From positions 1-64,000 of the forward strand of contig NZ_JALBFU010000013.1 of assembly GCF_022662575.1 (NCBI RefSeq): DNA of 64,000 nucleotides, in the 5' to 3' direction. Under the pieces are notes generated by a model. That model saw only the letters and a list, made by a program, of their open reading frames with translations. It made no database searches and was not told where the DNA came from. Each line of letters starts with the position of its first letter. Positions within the stretch are counted from its first letter, which is position 1. The translations under genes and the position numbers were made by a program. This DNA comes from Luteimonas aquatica (GTDB lineage: Bacteria; Pseudomonadota; Gammaproteobacteria; Xanthomonadales; Xanthomonadaceae). Below, in pieces: positions 1 to 8,021 of this stretch.

Positions 1-72
1 CACGCCGCCCTGGCCCGCGGCACCGACGTCGACAAGCCGCGCAACTTGGCCAAGAGCGTCACGGTGGAATAG
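1..72 (+). CDS. glmS: 3' end of glmS, glutamine-fructose-6-phosphate aminotransferase (partial)
   Basis: Frame 1 reads HAALARGTDVDKPRNLAKSV then TVE and a TAG stop at 70-72. This matches the invariant C-terminus of GlmS (in E. coli GTDVDQPRNLAKSVTVE), which forms the end of the sugar-isomerising SIS domain. GlmS makes glucosamine-6-phosphate from fructose-6-phosphate and glutamine, the first committed step to peptidoglycan and LPS amino sugars. The rest lies outside the window. The gene end is a well-known insertion hot spot, and the DNA after it changes to lower GC with accessory genes. Confidence 0.9.
   Translation, partial: HAALARGTDVDKPRNLAKSVTVE
55..72 (+). other. Left attachment-site copy at the glmS 3' end
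   Basis: The segment encodes the last residues SVTVE and the stop of GlmS. CGTCACGGTGGAATA (57-71) recurs with one mismatch at 8024-8038, again reading SVTVE-stop. The two copies bracket the low-GC accessory block, so this is read as attL of an integrated island. The recombinase responsible is not in the window. Confidence 0.6.
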
Positions 73-390
73 TTTTCAACGGGGGTAACCTGATCTACAT
101 GGTTATCGTGACCACGCCCCAGCTTTGGCAGCCTAGCCACTCTCAAGAACACTTGAAGTTGGTAGACGCAATCCTCTTTTTTAAAGAGAGGGGCCACGGC
201 TTCCTCGGATCGCCAACGAGCTAAGTGTCCGCGGACTAGTCAGTCCAAGAGGAAAGCGGTTCTACCCCGCGCTCGTCTATTCCATCTACTGTAAATGGAA
301 GCGTTGCCTTATCCGCGAGAGCAAGCGAGTCCGCTTCCACTTACACGCAGTTGTCGTGGAGATGTTGGTAGATCAACATGAGGCGGATTC
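73..390. other. Intergenic stretch after glmS, no gene seen
   Basis: No open frame with protein-like composition is visible on either strand between the glmS stop and the regulator gene ending at 391. A short palindrome-like motif, GGACTAGTCAGTCC, lies at 233-246. I looked for Tn7-type ends (TGTGGGCGGACA-like) about 25 bp after glmS and did not see them. Confidence 0.5.
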
Positions 391-612
391 CTAGCCTTCA
401 GCTTCCCTCAATACTTCCCAAGCACGGCAGCCTAAACCCTTACATACACACTGCAGCGTATCGAGCTGTAGGTTCTTCTCGCCCCGCTCGATGGCGCTGT
501 AGTGGCTCCGATGCATCCCAATATGGTCGGCGAACCCCTCTTGGCTGAAGCCAGCCTTCTCCCGCCGGGCTCGAAGGCCACTTCCAAGGCGCTGCAGGAG
601 GGTAGCTGTCAT
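391..612 (-). CDS. Small XRE-family helix-turn-helix regulator, controller-protein-like
   Basis: A 73-aa protein that is essentially one Cro/C1-type HTH domain: residues about 8-65 contain LRARREKAGFSQEGFADHIG, HRSHYSAIERGEKN and LDTLQCVCKGL, the usual five-helix arrangement with the recognition helix at HRSHYSAIERG. The size and the lack of any other domain match controller (C) proteins of restriction-modification systems and small plasmid or phage repressors. It is transcribed away from the lipoprotein-like ORF at 701, and the shared 88-bp gap holds a strong palindrome at 659-682 that is probably its own operator. The start is ATG at 612. The target genes are not known. Control of the downstream methyltransferase unit is an inference from co-location only. 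Confidence 0.75.
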   Translation of the reverse strand: MTATLLQRLGSGLRARREKAGFSQEGFADHIGMHRSHYSAIERGEKNLQLDTLQCVCKGLGCRAWEVLREAEG

Positions 613-658
613 AGCAGACCACCGTAGGGAAAACGCCCCTTTTGGCTCTACAGATGCC

Positions 659-682
659 TAGGTAGACTACCTATAGGTAGTC
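659..682. promoter_or_regulatory. Overlapping palindromes, probable operator of the XRE regulator
   Basis: GACTACCTATAGGTAGTC at 665-682 is a perfect 18-bp palindrome. It overlaps a second inverted pair, TAGGTAG-A-CTACCTA, at 659-673. The outer GACT...AGTC ends resemble the C-box of restriction-modification controller proteins. The site sits 47 bp upstream of the regulator start and 19 bp upstream of the divergent ORF, where a dimeric autoregulator would bind. Confidence 0.6.
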
Positions 683-700
683 AACGAAAGGGAGTGGCAA

Positions 701-1075
701 ATGATTCGGGAAGCGATTGTATGGCTGATTCTCCTTACTGCAATAGGGTGTTTGCAGGAGCAGCCGACCAATAAAATCAGCTAAGTAGGAAGTGCGGGTG
801 AGACTACAGCCGCGTCTGAGCCATCCTCGCCTCGTCTAACGAATGATGATCTGGCTGAGCAGAAGGCGCGAGCTGAGGCAGCAGCGAAAGAAGATGAGGA
901 GCGTGCCCGCGACAGAGAGCAGGAAGCCGTCTACAACAAATGCTGGGCTCTCAACGACAGTGAAAGACCCCTGGTTTCGCGTGAGGAGTTCGGCTGGTAT
1001 GTCGAGAACTGCTCGCACATGCACAATGCCGGCGACTACGAAACCTACTTGAAGGTCCACCAGAGCAGGTCCTGA
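701..1075 (+). pseudogene. Lipoprotein-like ORF interrupted by an in-frame TAA
   Basis: From ATG 701 the frame reads MIREAIVWLILLTAIGCLQE, a short lipoprotein-type signal with a possible lipobox ending in Cys17, and stops at TAA 782-784 after 27 residues. The same frame then stays open for 96 more codons to TGA 1073. That part is a highly charged, probably helical segment (EQKARAEAAAKEDEERARD) followed by a compact region with CWALND and WYVENCSHMHNAGDYETYLK. Composition and unbroken frame say this was one protein of about 124 residues. It is either a recent nonsense pseudogene, two separate products, or a sequencing error at the TAA. I recognise no family. It lies inside the glmS island beside the XRE gene. 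Confidence 0.55.
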
Positions 1076-1161
1076 TCGCTCATATGTGCTTAGGAGCGCA
1101 ACATAGACAGCCTCCAGTGTGATGGATATGATCGCCAAGATCATGATGTCGGAATGCCGAT

Positions 1162-2001
1162 ATGGCCGCGATTGGCATGCCTCCTGTAGTGCTGGCTCCG
1201 ACATTCAAAGCTCTACTTAAAGAAGCACAGTTCACGCAAGAAATGCTGGGGGCTGGCGCTACTCAGATCCGAAAAGCGAACTACGCTTCTAAGGGCTTGT
1301 ACTTCCAGGCGTTCACCAGCTTGGCGACCGGGCTAGAACGAATCGGTAAGCTGTGCCTTTTACTCGATTGCTATTTGAGTAGCGGAAGATTTCCTGATGA
1401 CGACTACCTAAGGACGGAAATTGGTCACAAACTCAAGCTGCTGTACGCGAGATCGCAGAATGTTATCGCTCGTCACTCGATCGAGATTGAATACAAGCAG
1501 GACCTTTCCGATCCAATACTTCAAGCCATCATTCAAGTGCTACATGATTTCGCCCTTGGTGATCGCTACTCCAACATCGACATGGTCATCCGAAATCCGA
1601 GATCGAGTGACCCTGTAATCGCTTGGTATAAGACAGTTGATATCCCGCTTTATGAAAGCATGGTCACGGACGCCAAGAAGCAAAAAATTGCGCACAACGC
1701 CGCAGCTGTTGCCGCGCTCATTGGGCAGCATTCCATGGTGCTGCATACGTCAGAGATAGGCGAAGAAATCACCGATATCGAACAAGCAAGCCAAAGAACG
1801 GGAATGTTCGAGGCTGTAGCGCCGCATCGTCAACTGCGAGTTCTGCAAATAATCAGATACTGGGTAGAGTTGTTGCGCGCCCTACAATGGAAAGTCTATT
1901 TCCGAAATGGGGGTGATATTCCGTGCTTCGGAGAAATATTCGCCATCTTCAACAATGATGACTCGTACTTCCGAACAAGAAAGACATGGATCAGCCCGTG
2001 A
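1162..2001 (+). CDS. Hypothetical protein of the glmS island, 279 aa
   Basis: A soluble, mostly helical protein with no signal peptide, membrane span or catalytic motif that I recognise. Visible features are an N-terminal helical stretch (FKALLKEAQFTQEML), a central segment GLERIGKLCLLLDCYLSSGR, and an aromatic C-terminus. Codon use is less GC-biased than in the core genes, so it is probably acquired. ATG 1162 is the first in-frame start; ATG 1177 is also possible, and neither has a clear Shine-Dalgarno. It stands alone between the interrupted lipoprotein ORF and the left IS fragment. Many defence islands carry unclassified proteins of this size, but nothing in the sequence shows that function here. 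Confidence 0.7.
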   Translation: MAAIGMPPVVLAPTFKALLKEAQFTQEMLGAGATQIRKANYASKGLYFQAFTSLATGLERIGKLCLLLDCYLSSGRFPDDDYLRTEIGHKLKLLYARSQNVIARHSIEIEYKQDLSDPILQAIIQVLHDFALGDRYSNIDMVIRNPRSSDPVIAWYKTVDIPLYESMVTDAKKQKIAHNAAAVAALIGQHSMVLHTSEIGEEITDIEQASQRTGMFEAVAPHRQLRVLQIIRYWVELLRALQWKVYFRNGGDIPCFGEIFAIFNNDDSYFRTRKTWISP

Positions 2002-2270
2002 CTTCGCTTAGAGCTTAAGAATTGGGTGGTCAAAACGGTTGGGAATATCGCTGGCGAAGCATTTTCTGCATGTCGGGGCTGCTGACGATAAGACTGGCCT
2101 CATCCTTATGAGGTCGCGAAGGAGGGGTGATGGGTCAGTCCCGACGAGTTCGGCGGTAGCCTTCATTGCTGGTCCAGTTCTTCACTGATTCGGAAGTTGC
2201 GGTGACCTGAGACGAATCGTGTGGCCACTTGGAAGGTGAGTTCTCTACCCTGAGAGGCCAAGGAGAACTC

Positions 2271-2665
2271 ATGAAGAAGCGATTCACCGACGAGCAGATC
2301 ATCACGATCCTGCGCGAAGCCGAAACTGGCGCTTTGTCGATCAAGGGGGTGTGTAGGAAGCACAACATCACCGACCAGACGTTCTTCTGCTGGTGCAACA
2401 AGTTCGGTGGTCTGGAGGTACCCGATGCACAGCGGCTGAGGGATTTGGAATCGGAGAACAATCGTCTGAAGCGCCTGGTGGCCGAGCAGATGCTGGTGAT
2501 CGAAGGGATGAAGGAGGTCGTCCGAAAAAAAGACGACCCCGTCGGAGCGACGCGACACGGTCCAGATCCTGGTCCGTCGAGGTCTCTCGCAACGCAAGGC
2601 ATGCCGCTATCTGAGGCTGAGTCGGCGCATCACCAGTATGCGCCGCGGCAGGCGGCAGCGGGCGG
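2271..2665 (+). mobile_element. IS3-family fragment, left copy: orfA with start of orfB, decayed and truncated
   Basis: ATG 2271 opens a typical IS3 orfA: MKKRFTDEQIITILREAETG, an HTH (IKGVCRKHNITDQTFFCW), then a leucine-zipper helix (DLESENNRLKRLVAEQM) ending MKEVVRKK. Compared with the right-hand copy, a T is missing after the A7 run, so orfA runs on without its stop. The orfB frame (TPSERRDTVQILVRRGLSQR) follows, but a further single-base loss near 2637 breaks it and similarity to orfB ends soon after the APRQAA-coding segment, about 2665. The remainder of the transposase and the right end are absent. It lies opposite in orientation to the copy at 6954-7907. No terminal repeat could be assigned. 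Confidence 0.8.
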
Positions 2666-2802
2666 GCAAGCGAGGAGGAGCTTCTCAAGTGGTGGGCGGG
2701 GCTCAGGGGCAGGCTCAGGCGGGGCAGGTTAAGGCACCTGATGGGGGACGCCCGCTCAGGGCGGGCTAACCTTTGCTCAGGGGCTCACATATCCAGAATA
2801 CT

Positions 2803-2817
2803 TGCTACTGGTAGAAT
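2803..2817 (+). promoter_or_regulatory. Possible promoter of the GHKL-methyltransferase unit
   Basis: TGGTAGAAT at 2809-2817 fits an extended -10 element (TG-N-TATAAT, five of six hexamer bases), about 75 bp upstream of the 73-aa ORF. No good -35 is visible at the right spacing. The sequence around it is AT-rich for this genome. Confidence 0.3.
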
Positions 2818-2892
2818 ACATTTCATAAATGGATTGCAAAAATGGAGGGAATTGTATATTCTGCTGCCCGAGCAACCAGAGGTCCGGTCACG

Positions 2893-3114
2893 ATGCGAGA
2901 CAAGCGCGAGCGGTTCCTGGCGCTGGCTGAGAGCCGCGTCAATAGACTGCTTAAGGACATGCGGTTGGTTGGCAACCTCAGCAACCGCGCGAACTATCAC
3001 TACACCTCTGAGGAGGTGCGAAAAATGTTCGCCGCTATCGAAGCTGAGGTTAAGGCGGCTCGACGCCGCTTCGACGAGCGCACGGAGTCGGCGGAAGCCG
3101 GTTTCAAACTCTAG
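2893..3114 (+). CDS. Small basic helical protein, first gene of the GHKL-methyltransferase unit
   Basis: A 73-aa protein rich in Arg, Lys and Glu, starting MRDKRERFLALAESRVNRLL and containing NLSNRANYHYTSEEVRKMFAAI. It is predicted to be all-helical and cytoplasmic. The start at 2893 was chosen because an AGAGG stands just upstream and the N-terminus reads as a natural helix; an ATG at 2842 in the same frame would add 17 unconvincing residues. It ends 16 bp before the ATPase gene, so it is probably co-transcribed. I do not recognise a named family. It may be an accessory subunit for the ATPase or methyltransferase. Confidence 0.65.
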   Translation: MRDKRERFLALAESRVNRLLKDMRLVGNLSNRANYHYTSEEVRKMFAAIEAEVKAARRRFDERTESAEAGFKL

Positions 3115-3130
3115 ACAGGGCATACAGCAA

Positions 3131-5392
3131 ATGGAACGCAAGGTTGTTGAGCAACTTCTAGCCGCCACATCGGTACGCGATTTGACGAGCTTTACCCGTG
3201 CCCTCCAGAAGGAAGTTGGCAAGCTGAAATGGCTTCCTGTTGGCAACAATGACAACAATCTCGCGATCATCAACTTGGGAAGCGACTCCGCCGCAGGTTT
3301 GATTGAGCGCGTCACCAACGCGGTGGATGCTGTTCTCGACCGGGAGTGGATTCAACAAGGGCGCCCGGACGGCGTCAAATCACCACGCGCGGCAACCTCT
3401 ACGTGGTTCGATATTCCAAATGGACGGCTCGGGGGGATCGTCCGAGATGATCTGAAGGAAATTCAGGACCTGTCAAAGAACGTTGTTGTTACGCTCTTGG
3501 ATTCAGATCACAGCGACCTTCCGACGGTAGATATTCGCGATCAGGGTGTAGGTCTGCTGCCGCAGGAGTTTGGTGATTCGATTCTCAGCCTAAACAAGAA
3601 TAGAAAGCTGAAGAAGCTTTTTCTTGCGGGTGCGTTTGGTCAGGGTGGTTCGACGGCACTCGCTCACTCTCAGTACACGGTGATCTTCTCACGCCGCGCG
3701 GCGCTTGAGGGGGAGGCGGCGGGTCCGTTGGCATTCACAGTGGTTCGCTACAACCCTGGCAACGTTGATCAAGACAAGCACGGCGTCTACGAGTACTTAG
3801 TGGACGCTAAGACTAAGGCCCCCTTCTTCGTTGACTGCAACGACAGCTTCTTCGAGCCGGGAACGCTTGTGCGTCACGTTGCGATGTCGCTACAGAAGTA
3901 CTCTGCCGTTATGACGTCGCCCACCGGTTCCATGTGGTGGCTCGCGCACAACTATCTGTTTGACCCTGTAATGCCTTTTCGCATTGAAGAGAAGCGGAAG
4001 AGCAAGCTTAAGGACAAGGAGCCGACGGCGCGAATGGTGACAGGAAACCATCGCCGATTGACTCAAGCTGGGAGTGACGTCGAGCACAAGAGCAGTGCGC
4101 ATCTTGTATTTCGTGACGGTCGTATCGATATCCATTGGTGGGTTCTATCGTCCGATTCAGAGGACTCCCGAGACAAGATTCGCAACTATGCGATGGTCGG
4201 CAAGCCGATTATCGTGACCTACAACGGACAGAAGCAGGGCGATTTCCCCAACACAATCATTCGAGAGGAGGTAAAGCTTCCATTCCTAGACCGCTATTTG
4301 GTCGTCCACGTCGATTGTGATGGCTTGGATGGCGAGTCCCGTCGCCAGCTATTTCCAACGACGCGAGAGACGATCCGTGATTCTCAGATCGGTGATGACT
4401 TGCGCCGTCTGATCGTCGAGGCATTGGTCGGTGATGATCGTCTCCGTGAGTTGGATCATAAGCGCAAGCAGAAGTATCTGAAGACGTCGTCTTCACCAGT
4501 CGAAGCGATCCGTAAGCGTCTCGCCAAGCGCATTAAGGCATCGCTTCTTACAGGCGGCGGCAAGGAAGGTCCGCGTAGCGCGCCACCTGAATCGCCGCAC
4601 GAGCATGAGGACCCTGCGGCGATCCCGGTAGTGGACCCGCCGACCTTCCTTCAGATCACAAGTGCGGTGCCTCGTAAGGTGTACGCAGGAAAAATGTTTA
4701 CCGTCAAGTTCGACACTGATGCTCGGGCAGACTATTTCTCATCGCTCGACCACTTCATGGCGCTGGTGACTCCCCCGACATTTGGCGCTTTCCAGGGTAT
4801 TGCCAATGTCCGCGAAGGTCACGGAGTCGCGTACTTTCGCGCAATGGAGGACATCGAAATTGGGGCAACCGCAAAAGTTACGCTCGAAGTTCGGCCGCCT
4901 CGCTCTGCGAGTTTGAGCGACTCTCTCGACCTTGAAGCGGTCGAGCTGCCTCAGACGACGGGCGACAATAAGGGCGACGCAAAAACGCCGAATATCAACA
5001 TCTGCCCAATCGAGAAGGAGGACGCCTACTACTCGGATAAACATTGGGATGGAAAGTCGGTCGCCGGGGTGGAAAGCGACGACGAATCCACAAACGTGTT
5101 TATCAATGTATCCAACGACCGGCTGACAGCGCTCATTACGCGTGCGCAGAGGAAAGATGACTCTGCCGTTGAGGCGATTCGTAGCTTCTATCTGGAACAT
5201 ATCGCGTTCTATGCCGTACTCGATCACGTCACAAAGCGTTTGGCGCCAGCTCAAGATGAGAACGGTGACGCAGGCGAAGCGGCTGTTCGCAAAGATGCAA
5301 CTCTCATCAATGCCTGCGAGACGGTTTGCGGCATTATGGAGGCGCTGTTTGATGTCCTTGCCGTCGGATCCCCGGAAGCGGCTGTAGCATGA
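3131..5392 (+). CDS. GHKL-type ATPase (HSP90/MutL/histidine-kinase-like fold), 753 aa
   Basis: The N-terminal third carries the Bergerat-fold ATP site. The N-box is LIERVTNAVDAVLD (residues about 57-70, with E59, N63 and D66), the G1 box DQGVG is at residues 137-141, and the glycine-rich lid GAFGQGG is at 167-173. A middle region of about 180-480 follows, then a Pro-rich linker (SPHEHEDPAAIP), a beta-rich segment with TSAVPRKVYAGKMFTVKF, and a helical end. It lacks the histidine-kinase HisKA domain and the MutL and HSP90 C-terminal domains, so it resembles MORC-like or other stand-alone GHKL proteins. ATG 3131 follows AGGG. The longer frame back to 2741 is not convincing. The end overlaps the methyltransferase start by ATGA, implying translational coupling. 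Role inferred: an ATP-dependent effector or sensor working with the methylase, perhaps in phage defence. No nuclease motif is seen. Confidence 0.8.
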   Translation: MERKVVEQLLAATSVRDLTSFTRALQKEVGKLKWLPVGNNDNNLAIINLGSDSAAGLIERVTNAVDAVLDREWIQQGRPDGVKSPRAATSTWFDIPNGRLGGIVRDDLKEIQDLSKNVVVTLLDSDHSDLPTVDIRDQGVGLLPQEFGDSILSLNKNRKLKKLFLAGAFGQGGSTALAHSQYTVIFSRRAALEGEAAGPLAFTVVRYNPGNVDQDKHGVYEYLVDAKTKAPFFVDCNDSFFEPGTLVRHVAMSLQKYSAVMTSPTGSMWWLAHNYLFDPVMPFRIEEKRKSKLKDKEPTARMVTGNHRRLTQAGSDVEHKSSAHLVFRDGRIDIHWWVLSSDSEDSRDKIRNYAMVGKPIIVTYNGQKQGDFPNTIIREEVKLPFLDRYLVVHVDCDGLDGESRRQLFPTTRETIRDSQIGDDLRRLIVEALVGDDRLRELDHKRKQKYLKTSSSPVEAIRKRLAKRIKASLLTGGGKEGPRSAPPESPHEHEDPAAIPVVDPPTFLQITSAVPRKVYAGKMFTVKFDTDARADYFSSLDHFMALVTPPTFGAFQGIANVREGHGVAYFRAMEDIEIGATAKVTLEVRPPRSASLSDSLDLEAVELPQTTGDNKGDAKTPNINICPIEKEDAYYSDKHWDGKSVAGVESDDESTNVFINVSNDRLTALITRAQRKDDSAVEAIRSFYLEHIAFYAVLDHVTKRLAPAQDENGDAGEAAVRKDATLINACETVCGIMEALFDVLAVGSPEAAVA

Positions 5393-6714
5393 AGCAAGCT
5401 GTCGCGAGCCATACCTTGACCGAAGAATCAGTTCTCGAAATCTCAACACCTTGGTCTGGGCTCGGGCAGCGATGGGGACATTCGTGGCACAAGATGTGTT
5501 CGTATTTGGGTACGTATCCGCCATCGTTAGCCCGTGCTGCGCTTGCGCTCTTTAGTGGGCGCGGGGATATCGTTCTAGACCCGTTTTCGGGTCGGGGTAC
5601 AACCCTACTCGAAGCTCGTCTAACCGAGAGGCGTGCATATGCTTCGGATCTGAATCCGATCGCTCTTGCTCTCTCCAAGGCTAAGGGGGCCGCGGTTTCT
5701 TACGATGCTGCGATAGAGCGGATTGAAGAATTGCGGGATGAATATGATCGCGTCCTGTATTTGCCAGAAGCACAAGTTCAGCCTGAGCACATCCAGATCA
5801 TCTTTCACCCCGGCACACTTGCGCAGCTCTGCTATCTAAGGAGCATGCTTGTCGACTCGAACGATTCGACGGATGCTTTTCTCCTAGGTTGTCTTCTCGG
5901 GGTGATGCACGGCGCAGAACGGCAGGATGGAACATCAGGATATGCATCAATCAGCATGCCTAATACATTCAGCATGTCACCCAACTACGTGCGTAGGTAC
6001 GTAGCGGAGAACAGGCTGAACAGAGTAGAGCGTGACGTATTCTCGATTCTTGCGTCAAAGGTTGAGCGGCTCAGAGTAGATGAAGCGCCGCGAGAGTTTG
6101 AGGCTTGTGTAAGTGCGTGCGATGCGAAGGAATTGGCTAAGTGCCCAGCGTTCCAGCCAATCATGGGCAAGATTGATCTTGTGGTTACCAGTCCGCCCTA
6201 CTTGGACGTTGTGAACTACGCAAAGCAGAACTGGATACGGAATTGGTTGTTAGAGGAGGGAAGTACAAGTCATCTTGCTAAGCACCTGGACGATGACTTG
6301 AACTTGGGGGAATGGATGAGCTTCTCTTCGCTGGTACTTGAACAAATGGTGCAGACCCTTTCTCCGGATGGCGTGATCGTGTTTGTCGTAGGCGATGTAG
6401 CGCGTTCGGGAAAGGGGTCAATCAGTCTCGCGCGTGAGTTCATTCGGCGGGTTGCCCACGACGGGCATTTCGGATTCGTAGGATGCCTTGATGATCACAT
6501 TGGGGATGACATCAAGACGACGCGCATCTGGCGAGATACGAAAGGCAAAGCTACGCAGATGGACCGCATCATCGTTCTGTCTCGGCGAGAGCCTGAGATC
6601 CGAGTCGAGCAGCTGGATGCCGCGTTCCCCGGCGTAAGCCTCATACAAGAGAGCAAACAGTACCTAGCTCCGAAGTACCTAGCGGAGTACGCCCGCAGAT
6701 TTGCGGGTACCTAA
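5389..6714 (+). CDS. DNA methyltransferase (N6-adenine/N4-cytosine type), 441 aa
   Basis: The AdoMet-binding motif I is DPFSGRGTT at residues 64-72, preceded by WHKMCSYLGTYPPSLA and followed by the acidic strand end ASDLNP at 85-90. The catalytic motif IV, TSPPY, is at 267-271, followed by LDVVNYAKQNWIRNW. This is the signature of exocyclic-amino DNA methylases with the AdoMet motif first. The roughly 190 residues between the motifs could hold the target-recognition region. The start codon overlaps the ATPase stop (ATGA), so the two are one expression unit. No restriction endonuclease gene lies next to it, so it is either an orphan methylase with an ATPase partner or part of an unusual defence system. 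Substrate sequence and base cannot be read from the sequence. Confidence 0.85.
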   Translation: MKQAVASHTLTEESVLEISTPWSGLGQRWGHSWHKMCSYLGTYPPSLARAALALFSGRGDIVLDPFSGRGTTLLEARLTERRAYASDLNPIALALSKAKGAAVSYDAAIERIEELRDEYDRVLYLPEAQVQPEHIQIIFHPGTLAQLCYLRSMLVDSNDSTDAFLLGCLLGVMHGAERQDGTSGYASISMPNTFSMSPNYVRRYVAENRLNRVERDVFSILASKVERLRVDEAPREFEACVSACDAKELAKCPAFQPIMGKIDLVVTSPPYLDVVNYAKQNWIRNWLLEEGSTSHLAKHLDDDLNLGEWMSFSSLVLEQMVQTLSPDGVIVFVVGDVARSGKGSISLAREFIRRVAHDGHFGFVGCLDDHIGDDIKTTRIWRDTKGKATQMDRIIVLSRREPEIRVEQLDAAFPGVSLIQESKQYLAPKYLAEYARRFAGT

Positions 6715-6735
6715 CTAAGCCTCGGCTGCGCAGGG

Positions 6736-6763
6736 CGTAAAGCTCGCTGTAGCGCACTTTACG
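6736..6763 (+). terminator. Hairpin after the methyltransferase gene
   Basis: CGTAAAG (6736-6742) pairs with CTTTACG (6757-6763) around an inner CGCT-GT-AGCG stem. A further CTTTACG occurs at 6787-6793. There is no T-run, so it may be a weak terminator or part of an element end. It starts 21 bp after the methyltransferase stop. Confidence 0.4.
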
Positions 6764-6953
6764 AGTTGTAAAGAAAAGCATCTAAGCTTTACGAGGACTC
6801 CGCTTCCGGGCTTGCTTACGACGTTCGCCGCCCCCGGTCGGGGTCGGCTCGGGGAATCGAAACATTGGGTTTTCGGGCTGGCAATCTCTCCTCGTTGCCA
6901 GGCGGTCGCCTGCGATTAGGAGGAGGTGACCTGCGTACGGGTTTTGTAGCCAC

Positions 6954-7907
6954 TCAGGCAGTGAGTCCTGTGGGGATGTTATCGGTTTCCGGCCAAGCAC
7001 GCCGCACCGTGGCTGGAGGCTTGTAGCCATGCGCGCTGTGCGGCCGCTGCTCGTTGTAGAACTACCGCCAGCGCTCGATCAACACCTTCGCCTCGGCACG
7101 GCTACGGAACCATTCGCGATTGAGTAACTCGTCGCGTAGCTTGCCGTTGAAGCTCTCGACGAGGCCGTTTTGCCACGGGCTGCCCTGGGTGATGAAGGCC
7201 GGGCCGATGGCGGCGTCGCGCAGCCAGCGCATCACCTTGGCCGCGATGAACTCGGCGCCGTTGTCCGGACGCACGAACGCCGGCTTGCCGCACAACCGCA
7301 TAAGCCGCGAGAGCGTGAGGATCACGTCCTGCGAACGCAGGCTCGCGCCGGCCTCGATCGCCAGGCACTCGCGGGTGTATTCGTCGATCACGCACAGCAG
7401 CTTCAGGCTACGCCCATCGACCATCTGGTCGTGCACGAAGTCGTAACTCCACACCGCATTGGGCCGCACCGCACCAGGGAGCCGAATGTCGCTGCCCGAA
7501 CGACGTCGCCGCGGACGGCGGCGTGGAATGCTCAGCCCCAGCGCCCGCCACTGCCGACGGATGCAGGCCTCGCCCAAATTCAGCCATGCGGCCATGCGCC
7601 GGTAGCCGAAGCGCGGCACTTCCGGCGACGCCGCCAGCAGCTTCTCGGCCACGGCCTGATCCTTGGCCGCCTGCCGCGGCGCCTAGCTGGTGATGCGCCG
7701 ACTCAACCCCAGATAGCGGCATGCCTTGCGTTGCGAGAGACCCCGACGGATCAGGAGCTGGACCGTGTCGCTCGTTCCGACGGGGTCGTCATTTTTTTCG
7801 GACGACCTCCTTCATCCCCTCGATCACCGGCATCTGCTCGGCCACCAGGCGCTTCAGACGATTGTTCTCCGATTCCAAATCCTTCAGCCGCCGTGCATCG
7901 GGTACCT
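6954..7907 (-). mobile_element. IS3-family fragment, right copy: truncated orfA plus orfB with nonsense codons
   Basis: On the minus strand the element enters orfA at the EVPDARRLKDLESENNRLKR segment (about 7907; the HTH part is missing) and orfA ends VRKK-TGA in an A7 context typical of programmed frameshifting. OrfB follows with the rve/DDE core: VWSYDFVHD (first Asp), RPDNGAEF (second Asp) and SPWQNGLVESFNGKLRDE (catalytic Glu). It is broken by a one-base deletion just after its start, by a TAG at 7684-7686 (after RRITS) and by a TAG after IERWR near 7055. The reading resumes with FYNEQRPHSAHGYKPP to TGA at 6954-6956. Because the left copy has different lesions, the two decayed independently. 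It cannot make active transposase. Confidence 0.85.
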
Positions 7908-8021
7908 CCGGGCAGCAGCGCAAGGGCTGCAAATTGAAGAAGGGGTCTGTCAATAAGCTGGTAGCGCTGCCGATGAGGGGGCCGCCGGGAAAACGATCCC
8001 CCCTCCCCCGTTGGAAACGAT

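Noticed and set aside
836..1204. Minus-strand 122-codon frame opposite the lipoprotein-like ORF
   Set aside because: The plus-strand reading has a signal, charged helix and ordered composition; the minus reading has no start signal and mixed hydrophobic runs without pattern.
2741..3130. N-terminal extension of the GHKL ATPase frame back to 2741
   Set aside because: The extra 130 codons overlap the better-supported 73-aa ORF in another frame, and the family-like start with a Shine-Dalgarno is at 3131.
6782..7030. Minus-strand 82-codon frame at the right IS end
   Set aside because: Its first third is the IS orfB end in the wrong frame. The rest has no recognisable family, so I could not support a gene, although a remnant of one is possible.
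73..8021. Tn7-like transposon at glmS
   Set aside because: No TnsABCD-like genes and no TGTGGGCGGACA-type ends were found, and the duplicated glmS end does not fit Tn7 insertion.
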